64,000 nucleotides of DNA. Source: Treponema sp. Marseille-Q3903 (GTDB lineage Bacteria > Spirochaetota > Spirochaetia > Treponematales > Treponemataceae). Shown here one piece after another: positions 1 through 8,662 of this stretch. The position numbers and the translations under genes are program-made. Position 1 is the first letter of the stretch, and every line of letters begins with the position of its first letter. The DNA is taken from the NCBI RefSeq assembly GCF_014334335.1, contig NZ_JACSEU010000001.1, positions 992,001-1,056,000 on the forward strand. The letters run 5' to 3'. Under the pieces are notes generated by a model, which had not been told where the DNA came from, made no database searches, and worked only from the letters and a program-made list of their open reading frames with translations.

Positions 1-1
1 G

Positions 2-1819
2 CTGATTATTCCGCGTGATAAAATCGAAGACATTTACGAACTGCTCGTAAAGTATCGTGCAAATCTTCTTCAAAAAGATATGTTCGGCGATACTGTTTTG
101 CACACAGCTACAATGCTAAACGTAGGTCTAAAGACATTGGAATTCCTTGTAAAAAATGGAGCTGATGTAAATGCCCGCAATAAAGAAGGCGTTACGCCGC
201 TTGCAATTGCTGTTCAAAAAGGCGACATAGTTTCTGTAAAATATCTTACGATGAACAAAGCCGATATCCACACGCAGGATACTCACGCAAATACTCCTCT
301 TTCAATGGCTCTCGCAGGCTCAGACGAGATGCTTGAAGCTGTTGTCGTAAGCTCAAACGTAGTTTCTCAAGATTCCGATGGAAATACACCTCTTCACATA
401 GCTTTGATGACAGATGCTCCTCTTTCGAAAATTAAATACATCGTAAGCCTTGCGACAGATGTGAACGAACGAAACAGAGACGGTAATTCAGCCCTTTTTC
501 TGGCTGTTATGAAAAATCGACAAAAAGTAGGTGAGATTCTTCTAGCTAAAAATGCCGATATTTTTTCAACAAACACAAATAACAATTCTCCGTTGCGAAT
601 TGCGCTTAAATACGGCGGAACAATCCAAAACTGGCTTATCACTTCGCAGACAATTTCTTCTAAAGACGGAAGCGGAAATTCAGTTCTTCACTATGCAGCG
701 GAATGGAAATATGCAAACGCAATCAAGAGCCTTGTCACAAAAGGCGCAGATATCAATGCAAAAAATGCAAATGGAGAAACTCCGTTATTCAATGCGGCAA
801 AGACAAACGATCCTACCATAATTCAAGTTGTGGTAGACTGCGGCGCAAATATCAACGCTCGCGATAATCTTGGAAGTACGCCTCTTCATACTGCTGTGCG
901 ATGGGACGCTTTGGAATCTGTTTCAAAACTTTTGTTGCTCGGAATAAATATCAATGCACAAAATACAGCTGGTAAGTCGGCACTTGCAGAAGCAGTTATC
1001 GCTGGAAAATATGAAATAGCAAAAAATCTGCTTGAAAGCGATGCAGACCCGAATATATGCGATTCGACAGGTGTGACAATTTTGATGGACGCAATTCGCG
1101 GTAATAATGTAGATGATGTGGCACTTTTGCTTGAGTACGGGGCAAATCCTAATGTTCAGGAAATCAACGGACGCAATTCTTACCATGAAGCCGCATATTC
1201 AGGAAACAAAGATATAATCAAATTGATTCGAGATGCCGGCGGCGATCCACTTTCGAGAGATAAACAAGGCAATACTCCGTTCTCGATTGTCTTAAATAAA
1301 AATATAGATATCATCAAAGAAGTTCTTGGAACAAAATATACGATTACAGACAGCGACGGCAACACACCTGTTCACATTGTCGTGCGGAACAAAATGTCAG
1401 GAAATCTTTTAAGGTTTTTGATATCGACAGGTTATCCGATAGATACAAGAAACTCATCAGGATATACTCCGTTATCTTATGCAATCGAGATGAACGATGT
1501 AAAAACGGCTGAGATTCTCCTTGAACATGGCGCAAATCCGTTCCAGATGATAGATAGAAAAGGTAAAAATGGAGTTTCAATCGCTCTCGAACAAGAAGAC
1601 AAAAATATGATTGCAAATATTGTAAAATATGCGGGCAGCATGACTGATGTAAAAGGCAACACGATTTTGCACTACGCAGCAAAAACTTGCTCTGAATCAA
1701 TGGTGCGAAATTTGATTTCGTATGGAATAGATAAAACAGTCAGCAACGTTTCTGGAGATACTGCATACACAATCGCAGTGAGATGGAAAAGACCTGAAAT
1801 TGCTGCATTGTTGAAATAG
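2..1819 (+). CDS. Ankyrin-repeat protein, 5' end outside window
   Basis: The reading frame is open from base 2, so the gene starts before the window; the Met at 80 is internal. About 605 residues are visible and nearly all are ankyrin repeats of about 33 residues, with recurring TPLHxA, GADxNAxN and D/N-G-N-T/S-P/V-L motifs. Many repeats are degenerate, with D-S-D-G-N-T in place of the usual D-xx-G-xT. Ankyrin arrays bind partner proteins; no enzymatic domain is visible in this part. The stop is followed 8 bases later by the rhodanese lipoprotein gene, so the two are probably co-transcribed. The partner is unknown. The family call is secure, the cellular role is not. Confidence 0.93.
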   Translation: MIIPRDKIEDIYELLVKYRANLLQKDMFGDTVLHTATMLNVGLKTLEFLVKNGADVNARNKEGVTPLAIAVQKGDIVSVKYLTMNKADIHTQDTHANTPLSMALAGSDEMLEAVVVSSNVVSQDSDGNTPLHIALMTDAPLSKIKYIVSLATDVNERNRDGNSALFLAVMKNRQKVGEILLAKNADIFSTNTNNNSPLRIALKYGGTIQNWLITSQTISSKDGSGNSVLHYAAEWKYANAIKSLVTKGADINAKNANGETPLFNAAKTNDPTIIQVVVDCGANINARDNLGSTPLHTAVRWDALESVSKLLLLGININAQNTAGKSALAEAVIAGKYEIAKNLLESDADPNICDSTGVTILMDAIRGNNVDDVALLLEYGANPNVQEINGRNSYHEAAYSGNKDIIKLIRDAGGDPLSRDKQGNTPFSIVLNKNIDIIKEVLGTKYTITDSDGNTPVHIVVRNKMSGNLLRFLISTGYPIDTRNSSGYTPLSYAIEMNDVKTAEILLEHGANPFQMIDRKGKNGVSIALEQEDKNMIANIVKYAGSMTDVKGNTILHYAAKTCSESMVRNLISYGIDKTVSNVSGDTAYTIAVRWKRPEIAALLK

Positions 1820-1827
1820 AGGAAAAT

Positions 1828-2235
1828 ATGAAAAAATACTATATTGCACTTATAGTTTTATTGATGGCTATAATACCTTGTTGTGCAAAATCTTCAAAAA
1901 AGGATGCGTTTGTAATGACTTTTAGATCTGTTTCGATGGCTGAAGGTTTAAAACTTATGTCTCAAGATAATGATTATGTTTTGCTCGATGTAAGACGCCC
2001 TGCCGAATATGCTGAAGGTCATATTCCCGGTGCAATACTGCACACAAATGAATTGATGACAAAAGAAAATACAGAACTTTTATTGAAAAACAAAGACCGG
2101 ACTATCTGTGTTTATTGCAGAAGCGGTCGGCGAAGCAAAGACGCAAGCAAAAAACTTGTGAGCTACGGCTATACAAACGTGATAGAAATCGGTGGAATCA
2201 ACGATTATTCTGGGGAATTGCGACAAGGATTGTAA
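1828..2235 (+). CDS. Rhodanese-domain lipoprotein
   Basis: The 135-residue product starts with a lysine pair and a hydrophobic stretch ending in IIPCC, which fits a spirochaetal lipobox with Cys18 or Cys19 as the lipidated residue. The rest is one rhodanese domain: LLDVRRPAEY near 52-61, EGHIPGA near 63-69, and the active-site loop CRSGRRS with catalytic Cys97. Single-domain rhodaneses move sulfane sulfur through a Cys persulfide. Lipidation would put this one on a membrane surface in the periplasm, where the natural sulfur acceptor is unknown. GAGGAA just before the ATG serves as ribosome-binding site. It directly follows the ankyrin gene. Confidence 0.9.
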   Translation: MKKYYIALIVLLMAIIPCCAKSSKKDAFVMTFRSVSMAEGLKLMSQDNDYVLLDVRRPAEYAEGHIPGAILHTNELMTKENTELLLKNKDRTICVYCRSGRRSKDASKKLVSYGYTNVIEIGGINDYSGELRQGL

Positions 2236-2244
2236 GAATTGCGA

Positions 2245-2360
2245 GCACAGTTTTGACTGTGCGAGCAAACTGCGAAACACGCGATATTTTTGCGTGTTTC
2301 GCAGTCGAAGCTATTAGCGGAGTTCTGAAAAGCCTGGTTTTTGCGATTTTATCGCAAAAA
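2245..2360. repeat. Cluster of three short hairpins after the rhodanese gene
   Basis: Three inverted repeats follow in a row: 2245-2262 (GCACAG/CTGTGC), 2270-2304 (13-bp arms CTGCGAAACACGC and complement) and about 2337-2360 (TTTTTGCGAT/ATCGCAAAAA). None ends in a clear T-run, though together they could slow or stop transcription from the upstream genes. The design of several unrelated stems side by side recurs in other gaps of this window. Confidence 0.6.
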
Positions 2361-2498
2361 GTCGCCAAATCATTTAAAAACTGCCTATTAAATCCTATAA
2401 AACTTTCTTTTATGTATAAACCATGTTATCATTTTACATATAGGATTCTCTAAAATAGGGATTTTTTTTGCAATTATATAAATGTATCAGGAGCAAAG

Positions 2499-4334
2499 AT
2501 GCTTATGAAAAATAATGCTATGTTGCCTCCGAGAAAAATTTGGATACTTGATTTACTTGCTAATCTTGGATGGGTTGTAACAAACACAATTACTAGTTCG
2601 ATTGTCGGAATCAGTGAAAATCGTCTGACAATTATGACTTCAAAGACTTTTATAATTTGTTTTATAATTTTACTGCTCGCCCCGTTTTTGAAGCCGCTGT
2701 TTCTTTTCCCTGCTATAAAAAATTGGGAAAATGATATACAAAAAGCAAAACGCAATATTAAGCTGTATGAAAATCTTTTGGTTTTCATACCGGTGTTTGT
2801 CGGAGTTTTCGGCGCTGTTATACTTGCTTTTGAAGTAGGGCTTAATAAAAACCCTAACGCATTTTTAGCGTTTGTCTTTTTAACAATCGGCAATATTTTA
2901 ATTGTGGCAACTTTTTGGGGTTCGTATGTGCTTTTAGCTTTTGAAAAATGGGTTTCTCCTATCCCATTTGATGAAAAGTCTTTGGGACTTTCTTTGAATA
3001 TGAGAATCATCATCATATCTATGACGACTTTTTCTTCTGTAATTTTAATATCTTTGTCGCCAATAGTGCGTATGAATGATCAGAATTTGTATATCGTGTT
3101 GACAACAAAGACTCTGCCGTTTGCCATTATAAGTTCTTTTATCTCAATCTTTATCTTAGCTTCTGTTGCAACTAGAACCCAAAAAGAAATTAAAAAGCTA
3201 ATGCGGAGTTTTGTGAAACTTGCAGACGGAGATTACCTGCACGAAGAAATAATTATAGAGACACGCGATGAAATTTCTTTGCTTGTAAAAAAATACAACA
3301 GTTTTTTAAATTTCAATAAAAACTTTTTAAAGACTTTGATAGACGCTGTCGCAATTTCCAGACAAACGTCGCAAGAATTGTCATCAAATATGCAGGGCAC
3401 GTCTAAAGCTGTTAAAGATATAACGGAAAATATTGCTATCGTTGTCGAACACATGGACAATCAGGCAAATGCAGTTATGGCAACTCAGGCAGCGATAGAA
3501 CAGATTGAGCGAAACCTCGATTCCCTTGACAAAAACATCACAAACCAATCAGCTTCTGTGATTGAATGTGTCTCTACAATTGAAGAGATGACATCGAGCA
3601 TAAAATCTGTAGACAAAGTTATAAATCAGAATATGGAGTCTATCGATGAACTGAAAAAATCTTCAGAAGACGGCAACAAAGCTGTTTCAGGAACAGCCGA
3701 AATTGTAAAGATTGTCACTGAAAATTCCGAGGGACTTTTGGAAGCGACAAATGTCATTCAAAACATCGCAAACCAGACAAACCTTCTTGCAATGAATGCG
3801 GCGATTGAAGCGGCTCATGCCGGAGAAACAGGAAAAGGTTTTGCAGTTGTTGCAGATGAAATCAGAAAACTTGCAGAGGAGTCCGGTTCACAGGGAAAAC
3901 ACATCACTACTGTTTTAAAAGAGCTAAAGGTAAAAATAGAAACCCTTGTTGCTTCAACGTCAGAATTGGAAGAGAAATTTAGAAGGATTCTTGAACTTTT
4001 GGGACTTGTTCACGACAGAAGTACCGAAATTATGAACGCGATGAATGAACAAAGCTCGGGAAGTACTCAGGTTTTGCAGGCAATTAAAGATATAAACAAC
4101 ATCACGGAGCAGGTAAAAGGCGGCTCGGACGAAATGGTTTCAGGTAACAAAGAAGTTGCGCAGGAAACTAAAAAGCTTGTAGAGACTTCCGACGACATCA
4201 ATTCGAGCATGAAAAATATCACTTCAAGTGTAGAAAAGATATCTCAGTCAGTACAGCTTGTATTAAATTCTGGAGAAAACGAAAAGCAGGCGATTGAAAA
4301 AATTGCTATGCAGCTGGCTGAACTTAAAGTGTAG
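2499..4334 (+). CDS. Methyl-accepting chemotaxis protein with polytopic N-terminus
   Basis: This is a 611-residue chemoreceptor. The first 225 residues carry about six hydrophobic segments and no long periplasmic sensor loop, so ligand sensing may occur in the membrane or via partners. A HAMP-like stretch follows (RSFVKLADGDY, near 235-245), then a long signalling coiled coil. The hairpin tip that contacts CheA/CheW is clear around 425-460 ([34 protein letters not shown]). The start at 2499 has AGGAG five bases upstream; a second ATG at 2505 is also possible. It stands alone, with no che genes next to it. The call is very secure, the ligand unknown. Confidence 0.95.
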   Translation: MLMKNNAMLPPRKIWILDLLANLGWVVTNTITSSIVGISENRLTIMTSKTFIICFIILLLAPFLKPLFLFPAIKNWENDIQKAKRNIKLYENLLVFIPVFVGVFGAVILAFEVGLNKNPNAFLAFVFLTIGNILIVATFWGSYVLLAFEKWVSPIPFDEKSLGLSLNMRIIIISMTTFSSVILISLSPIVRMNDQNLYIVLTTKTLPFAIISSFISIFILASVATRTQKEIKKLMRSFVKLADGDYLHEEIIIETRDEISLLVKKYNSFLNFNKNFLKTLIDAVAISRQTSQELSSNMQGTSKAVKDITENIAIVVEHMDNQANAVMATQAAIEQIERNLDSLDKNITNQSASVIECVSTIEEMTSSIKSVDKVINQNMESIDELKKSSEDGNKAVSGTAEIVKIVTENSEGLLEATNVIQNIANQTNLLAMNAAIEAAHAGETGKGFAVVADEIRKLAEESGSQGKHITTVLKELKVKIETLVASTSELEEKFRRILELLGLVHDRSTEIMNAMNEQSSGSTQVLQAIKDINNITEQVKGGSDEMVSGNKEVAQETKKLVETSDDINSSMKNITSSVEKISQSVQLVLNSGENEKQAIEKIAMQLAELKV

Positions 4335-4421
4335 CGTTTAATGGTCACCGCATTTTGTATCGCTTCATTTTTTTTATAATGTATCGGATATGAAAGTAAG
4401 CGTTCGATTTACCGCTGCCCT

Positions 4422-4845
4422 GCACAGATAGCGCGTTGCTTCTAACTTCGAGTTTTCAAAAAAGAAAACTCGCTGATATACGTGTGCGCTCTAGCGCACG
4501 AATTGCACGGCTCCTAAATCTGATGATTTACTCGCCGTGCAATTTTACGGAATGTTTAGAAGCACCGCACAGATAGCGCGTTGCTTCTAACTTCGAGTTT
4601 TCAAAAGAAAACTCGCTGATATACGTGTGCGCTCTCGCGCACGAATTGCACGACTCCTAAATCTGATGATTTACTCGCCGTACAATTTTACGGAATGTTT
4701 AGAAGCACCGCACAAATGGCGCGGCACTTCTAACTTCGAGTTTTCAAAAAAGAAAACTCGCTGATATACGTGTGCGCTCTCGCGCACGAATCCGGCATTT
4801 TCGAAAATCGACATTTTCTGCAATGCCGCATTTTAAGGAAGATGT
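4422..4845. repeat. Three-copy 145-bp multi-hairpin repeat
   Basis: Copies start at 4422, 4567 and 4710 (periods 145 and 143); the third is full-length only to about 4790. Each has a stem CGAGTTTTC/GAAAACTCG, a stem CGTGTGCGC/GCGCACG, and a third stem near TTGCACGG/CCGTGCAA. TAGAAGCA and TGCTTCTA form a further stem across each copy junction. In the third copy the last stem has another sequence (CGGCATT/AATGCCG), but the flanking bases (GCGCACGAAT before, TTTTAnGGAA after) are kept. The block fills the whole gap between the chemoreceptor and the macrodomain gene. Its function is unknown; DNA-level spread or a structured RNA are both possible. Confidence 0.8.
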
Positions 4846-5631
4846 ATGACACAAAAGGAACGACGCGTTTTTTTAATAGATTGTCTTTTAAAGGAAAACC
4901 CCGGTTATCGCACGGCGCGAATACCGGATGACGAACGGGAACAAAAGGTTTTGCTCCGTTCCCTGATGAATGTCCGAGTGCCGCAAGACACGAGCGAAGA
5001 ATTTTTACGCATACAGGATGAGTATTTACGGGAAGCGATCCGGGAAGGCGGCATTACCGACCTTGTGCAGTTAAAACCTGTTGCAGCGTGCGGGAACGGA
5101 GAATTGTATATTTGGCAGGGCGACATTACACGGCTTAAAGTGGACGCAATCGTGAATGCGGCAAACAGTGCCATGACCGGCTGCTGGCAACCATGTCATG
5201 CGTGCATCGACAACTGCATCCACACATTCGCAGGCGTGCAGCTGCGCGCGGTCTGTGCCGGCATCATGCAAAAACAGGGACACGAAGAACCGACGGGCAG
5301 CGCAAAAATTACACCTGCGTTCAACCTGCCGTGCAAGTACGTGCTGCACACCGTAGGGCCTATTGTGCAGGGGCGATTACAAAAAAAACACGAAGAAGAG
5401 CTCTCGTCCTGCTATCGTTCTTGCCTTGAACTCGCCGATCAACATAAAGTGCGGAGTATCGCCTTTTGCTGTATTTCGACTGGCGTTTTTATGTTTCCGA
5501 ATCGGCGCGCGGCGGAAATTGCGGTAGAAACCGTCCGAAAATACTTCGAGCAAACCGGGAGCGGGATGAAAGTCGTGTTTAACGTATTTAAAGACGAAGA
5601 TTTTGCAATTTACAGCGAAATTTTATCATAA
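4846..5631 (+). CDS. Zinc-type macrodomain, protein ADP-ribose hydrolase
   Basis: The 261-residue product has a helical N-terminal part of about 85 residues and then a macrodomain. Visible motifs are QGDITRLKVDAIVNAAN (near 91-107), a GCxxPCHxCID zinc/catalytic segment (near 111-121), and the phosphate loop STGVFMFP near 212. This Cys/His pattern is typical of the Zn-macrodomains of Staphylococcus and Streptococcus, which remove ADP-ribose attached by class-M sirtuins. A SirTM gene lies 4 kb downstream at 9544, which supports that role. The gene is visibly richer in G+C than its neighbours, suggesting transfer. A degenerate second copy of its 3' end lies at 6999-7124. AAGGAAG precedes the ATG. 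Confidence 0.92.
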   Translation: MTQKERRVFLIDCLLKENPGYRTARIPDDEREQKVLLRSLMNVRVPQDTSEEFLRIQDEYLREAIREGGITDLVQLKPVAACGNGELYIWQGDITRLKVDAIVNAANSAMTGCWQPCHACIDNCIHTFAGVQLRAVCAGIMQKQGHEEPTGSAKITPAFNLPCKYVLHTVGPIVQGRLQKKHEEELSSCYRSCLELADQHKVRSIAFCCISTGVFMFPNRRAAEIAVETVRKYFEQTGSGMKVVFNVFKDEDFAIYSEILS

Positions 5632-5725
5632 AAAGAATAGTCGGAAATGTGTTGGCAATTATTCGGTAAAGAAGAAAAGATGATTGTCGGCATTATGTAA
5701 TAATAGAAACTTTATGGAGTATATA

Positions 5726-6142
5726 ATGAAAATCGCTGTCAGTGCATGCCTGTTGGGAGAGAACTGCAAATATAATGGCGGAAATAATTTTTCTCAAAAA
5801 GTAATTGACTTTGTAAAAGGTCATCAAGTTGTTCCTGTATGCCCTGAAGTGCTCGGCGGATTGCCTATCCCAAGAGAACCCGCTGAAATAGTTAAAGGAA
5901 TTGTAATGCAAAAAAACGGAAACTCCGTAGATGCGGAATTCAGAAAAGGAGCGCAAATCGCCCTGAAAAAGATTCTCGATCGGAAAATTGAACTTGTAAT
6001 TCTTCAGTCGAGAAGTCCCTCTTGCGGTGTAAACATGATATATGACGGTTCTTTTTCAGGAAAACTGATTTCAGGACAAGGTATTTTTGCAAAGCTTCTC
6101 AAGGAAAACAATATTAAGGTGATAGATGTTGAAAATTTATAA
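5726..6142 (+). CDS. DUF523 protein, TudS-like thiouracil desulfidase
   Basis: The 138-residue protein belongs to the DUF523 family. Members characterised as TudS use a [4Fe-4S] cluster to remove sulfur from thiouracil, and fused DUF523-DUF1722 proteins (RudS) remove it from 4-thiouridine in tRNA. All three expected Cys motifs are present: SACLLG (Cys8), CPEVLGGLPIPREPAEI (Cys39) and SPSCG (Cys100). GGAG at 5716-5719 fixes the start at 5726 rather than an upstream in-frame Met. A free-standing DUF1722 gene, the other half of RudS, lies at 29786. About 75 bp of this gene's 5' end and leader recurs at 39034-39108. Confidence 0.88.
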   Translation: MKIAVSACLLGENCKYNGGNNFSQKVIDFVKGHQVVPVCPEVLGGLPIPREPAEIVKGIVMQKNGNSVDAEFRKGAQIALKKILDRKIELVILQSRSPSCGVNMIYDGSFSGKLISGQGIFAKLLKENNIKVIDVENL

Positions 6143-6184
6143 CAGGTGAGCAAGCGGTATTCTAATGTGGTTTACAAAAAAATT

Positions 6185-6976
6185 ATGATAGAGAAAAAAA
6201 TGGAAAATCAGACCTTTAAGCAAAACCGAAACTATTTTTTAATCTCAGCGATGTTCCTTATCGGTATTTTTGTATATATGGGGATTCGGATTGGTTTTTT
6301 ATATTTCGGCCTCAAACTAAAGTTTACAAACTCCTTGCAGGAAACCGTAAATCAACATCGTACGCTACTGATGATTATAGATGAATTGCTCATGCTTTCA
6401 ACTATCCTTTGCGGAAGCAGTTTTTTTAATGTGCGCAAGGTATATTCTCAAAATAAAAATATACTGACCGGATTTGTAACGACAAGCTTTATACTAATGT
6501 TAATAACATGGCTGCTAATAATGTTTGAAACCGGAAGACTTGTATATCCTGTCAATGGTCTGCCTGTTGTTACGGGTGACAATCTCCGAACGACTTTAGC
6601 CGAAATTTACGCCGCTTGGCATTTATGCGATATCTTGCTGGGACTGTTTATAATTTTTTTGTCGGGGCTGTCCAAAACTTCAGTTTTTGGACAGCTTCCT
6701 TGATTTTATGTGCGATGTTTAAAATTAAGTCATTATAATATAAAGACTTAATTTTAAACTCGACAGGCTGTCGAGAAAGTAATCGACTTTTGAGACAGCC
6801 CCATTCCCTTTTGGAAATACAGCGGGATAGCGATTGGACTGTTGCAAATGCTCTGTACTTATTTCGGACAAAGCATAAAGCCGATCCCTTTGTTCATTGC
6901 TATTATATTATCAACAATTTGGCTGTTAAAACAAAGCATTTCAATCGTTGACGAACTTAGGGAGAAAAAATTATGA
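6185..6976 (+). pseudogene. Membrane-protein gene interrupted by a small inverted-repeat element
   Basis: The product begins M-I-E-K-K-M-E-N-Q and has hydrophobic segments typical of a polytopic membrane protein. The frame reads into an inserted element at about 6665 and stops at 6701-6703. Past the element, from 6803, the same frame continues as a hydrophobic C-terminal part (IPFWKYSGIAIGLLQ and on) to a natural stop at 6974-6976. Removing 6665-6802 restores one open frame of roughly 217 codons. The family was not recognised. A diverged copy of the 5' end lies at 38021 with a better ribosome-binding site (AAGGAGG). Confidence 0.75.
6665..6802. mobile_element. Miniature inverted-repeat element (MITE-like), about 138 bp
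   Basis: The ends are inverted copies of GGGGCTGTC followed by a CAAAA-like stretch: GGGGCTGTCCAAAA on the left and, read on the other strand, GGGGCTGTCTCAAAA on the right. Inside is a long perfect stem (GTTTAAAATTAAGTC and complement, about 6718-6757) and a second stem at 6667-6694. It has no coding capacity and splits the membrane-protein gene around it. Similar GGGGCTGTC ends occur in some bacterial IS families, so a full-length relative elsewhere in the genome may move it; no transposase is in this window. No clear target duplication was seen. Confidence 0.75.
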
Positions 6977-6998
6977 CAGAAAATATGTAAGAACTTCA

Positions 6999-7124
6999 TT
7001 TGGAAAAACACATCCGGCAGCAACCGTCCGCACATACTGTAAAGAAACGGGAAGCGGAATAAAAGTCGTGTTTGACGTATTCAAAGACGAAGATTTTGCA
7101 ATTTACAGCGGAATTTTATCATAA
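6999..7124 (+). pseudogene. 3' remnant of a Zn-macrodomain gene
   Basis: An open frame of 41 codons with no start matches the last 40 or so residues of the macrodomain protein at 4846-5631. Shared segments include ETVRxY/ATVRTY, TGSGxKVVF and the terminal VFKDEDFAIYSxILS with the same stop context. The nucleotide match is strongest in the final 80 bases. The two copies flank the TudS-like gene and the membrane-protein gene as direct repeats, suggesting these two genes came in between a full and a partial copy. Confidence 0.85.
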
Positions 7125-7380
7125 AAATCGATTATGCTACTATAAGTAGCGAAAATGCGTCGAAACAATCTGTGTTACACTTGCCGCCGCAATTATCGTT
7201 TTTACAAACAAAGATCTGTTTTTTGAAAAACGCCACATAGGGAGAATATTGGAAAGCTGAATTTCGAGAAAAGGGTGGATCGTTGAATTTCTCAACTAAA
7301 CTTTCAAGTTAATATGCGGCATCTCTAAAAATCCGGTTGGTTTTCAAAGGTTCCCTATAGAATATTTCCAAAGTTTATCA
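7125..7380. other. Gap without a supportable gene
   Basis: Between the macrodomain remnant and the minus-strand flavoprotein gene I see no intact gene. A short + frame around 7160-7260 encodes a mildly hydrophobic peptide ending in KRHIGRILES, possibly the tail of a lost membrane protein, but this is weak. Confidence 0.4.
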
Positions 7381-8070
7381 TTATTTCCACGGACGGTTTT
7401 TATCCCGCCATCCCTTTTCCTGCCAATAATCCGTATCTGCCCGATTCCGAACTTTATTTTGCAAGAGGCGTATGATATTGAACATCAGTTTTGTTTTTAT
7501 TCCGGGCTTCGTTTTACCATACTTATCGGTAATTTTTTTTGCAAGAGAGCTTAATGCTTTATCTATGGATTTTTTATTTTTTTCACTTACATCTTGCCAT
7601 TTTACAGCCTGAACAGCTTTGCCGTATGTATAAATTTCAGCAACTCCCCAAAAAAACAAACTGTCTGCCATATCTTTATTTGCAGATTTCATACCCCCAC
7701 CCGCGGCAGTGGAAATACACACACCCTGCTTCGAAAACATTGTTTCCTCCGGCCGGTGTACCATCCAACGATATCCGTAATGATCTAAAAATGCTTTCAT
7801 AGAACCCGTTGGGTGCATTACATATACGGGACTTGCAAGAATAATCAAATCGGCTTTGTCTATCGTCTCGGTAATAGGGTTAAGTTTGTCGAAATGCGGA
7901 CATTGTTTTTCCGATTCTAAAAAACACTTTGTACAACCGGTACAAAACTCACCGAAATCTTTCGGCAAAAAAAACTCTTTTATGTTTCCTCCGACTTTCA
8001 ATGCCAGATTGTTCGCAATATGATATGTTGATCCCTTATGATTTTGTCCGTGTATAATCACTGTTTCCAT
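7381..8070 (-). CDS. Flavodoxin-like NAD(P)H-dependent FMN oxidoreductase
   Basis: The 229-residue protein has the flavodoxin-like fold of the FMN-reductase family: an N-terminal phosphate-binding segment IIHGQNHKGSTYHIA (near 5-19) and the flavin-contact stretch LIILASPVYVMHPTGSMKAFLDH (near 75-97). The segment CTGCTKCFLESEKQCPHFD adds four cysteines, as in iron-sulfur flavoproteins and related reductases of anaerobes; whether a cluster binds is not clear from sequence. The C-terminal 40 residues are basic and rich in Lys/Trp. It lies on the minus strand next to the GNAT gene at 8131, and the two may be one transcription unit. Confidence 0.85.
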   Translation of the reverse strand: METVIIHGQNHKGSTYHIANNLALKVGGNIKEFFLPKDFGEFCTGCTKCFLESEKQCPHFDKLNPITETIDKADLIILASPVYVMHPTGSMKAFLDHYGYRWMVHRPEETMFSKQGVCISTAAGGGMKSANKDMADSLFFWGVAEIYTYGKAVQAVKWQDVSEKNKKSIDKALSSLAKKITDKYGKTKPGIKTKLMFNIIRLLQNKVRNRADTDYWQEKGWRDKNRPWK

Positions 8071-8130
8071 CGTCTAAAAATCATCTCCTCGGATTTCGAT
8101 TTTGCCGATTTATACAAATTACAGTTTATC

Positions 8131-8574
8131 TTACTCGAGCCACTGTATAAATGCCGTTTTGTCCTCGCTGTTATACCCGGCATTTTTATAGAAATTCAAT
8201 GTGCTTTCTTTTTTTGTACCCGTTAAAAGCATCATCTTATAGCAATTATTTTTAATCGCTATCTCTTTTGCATAAGCCAGACATTCCGTTGCGTATCCTT
8301 TTCCGCGGTATTCTTCATTGGTAACGACATTTTCAATAAACGCATACGGGCGCACATCCCTCGTCAAATTCGGAATGATCACACAAACACAGGACGACAG
8401 TATTTTACCGTCTATTTCATTGACGATGATATGATGATTCTTATCTTCAATAATTGTTTTCCATGTGTTTTCCAGACGGCTTGAATTTTTTGGAATATCT
8501 TTTTCGTGTAAAAACAAATATAGATTCAATAATTCATATAAATCTTCTTTAACCGCTTCTCTTACCATAAGCAC
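8131..8574 (-). CDS. GNAT-family N-acetyltransferase
   Basis: The 147-residue single-domain acetyltransferase shows the acetyl-CoA pyrophosphate loop RGKGYATECLAYA near 96-108, after the conserved strand FIENVVTNEEY. The C-terminal NFYKNAGYN (near 128) is also typical. The substrate cannot be told from sequence. The segment NHHIIVNEIDGKILSS in its middle is echoed at 38260-38301, where a broken + strand frame ends in a nearly identical peptide. Confidence 0.88.
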   Translation of the reverse strand: MLMVREAVKEDLYELLNLYLFLHEKDIPKNSSRLENTWKTIIEDKNHHIIVNEIDGKILSSCVCVIIPNLTRDVRPYAFIENVVTNEEYRGKGYATECLAYAKEIAIKNNCYKMMLLTGTKKESTLNFYKNAGYNSEDKTAFIQWLE

Positions 8575-8662
8575 AACCCCGCAGCCGATTTTCAGCTGCC
8601 CGCATTATAACACAAGTATTGAAGGTTATCCATATTTTGTTTAAAATGCGGTGGAGGTTTGT

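Noticed and set aside
1344-1700. Long minus-strand frames inside the ankyrin, EF-G and ilvD genes
   Set aside because: They mirror the codon pattern of the real genes, lack ribosome-binding sites and show no family motif.
4422-4845. CRISPR-like array
   Set aside because: Units are 143-145 bp and almost fully repeated, without short spacers, and no cas genes lie nearby.
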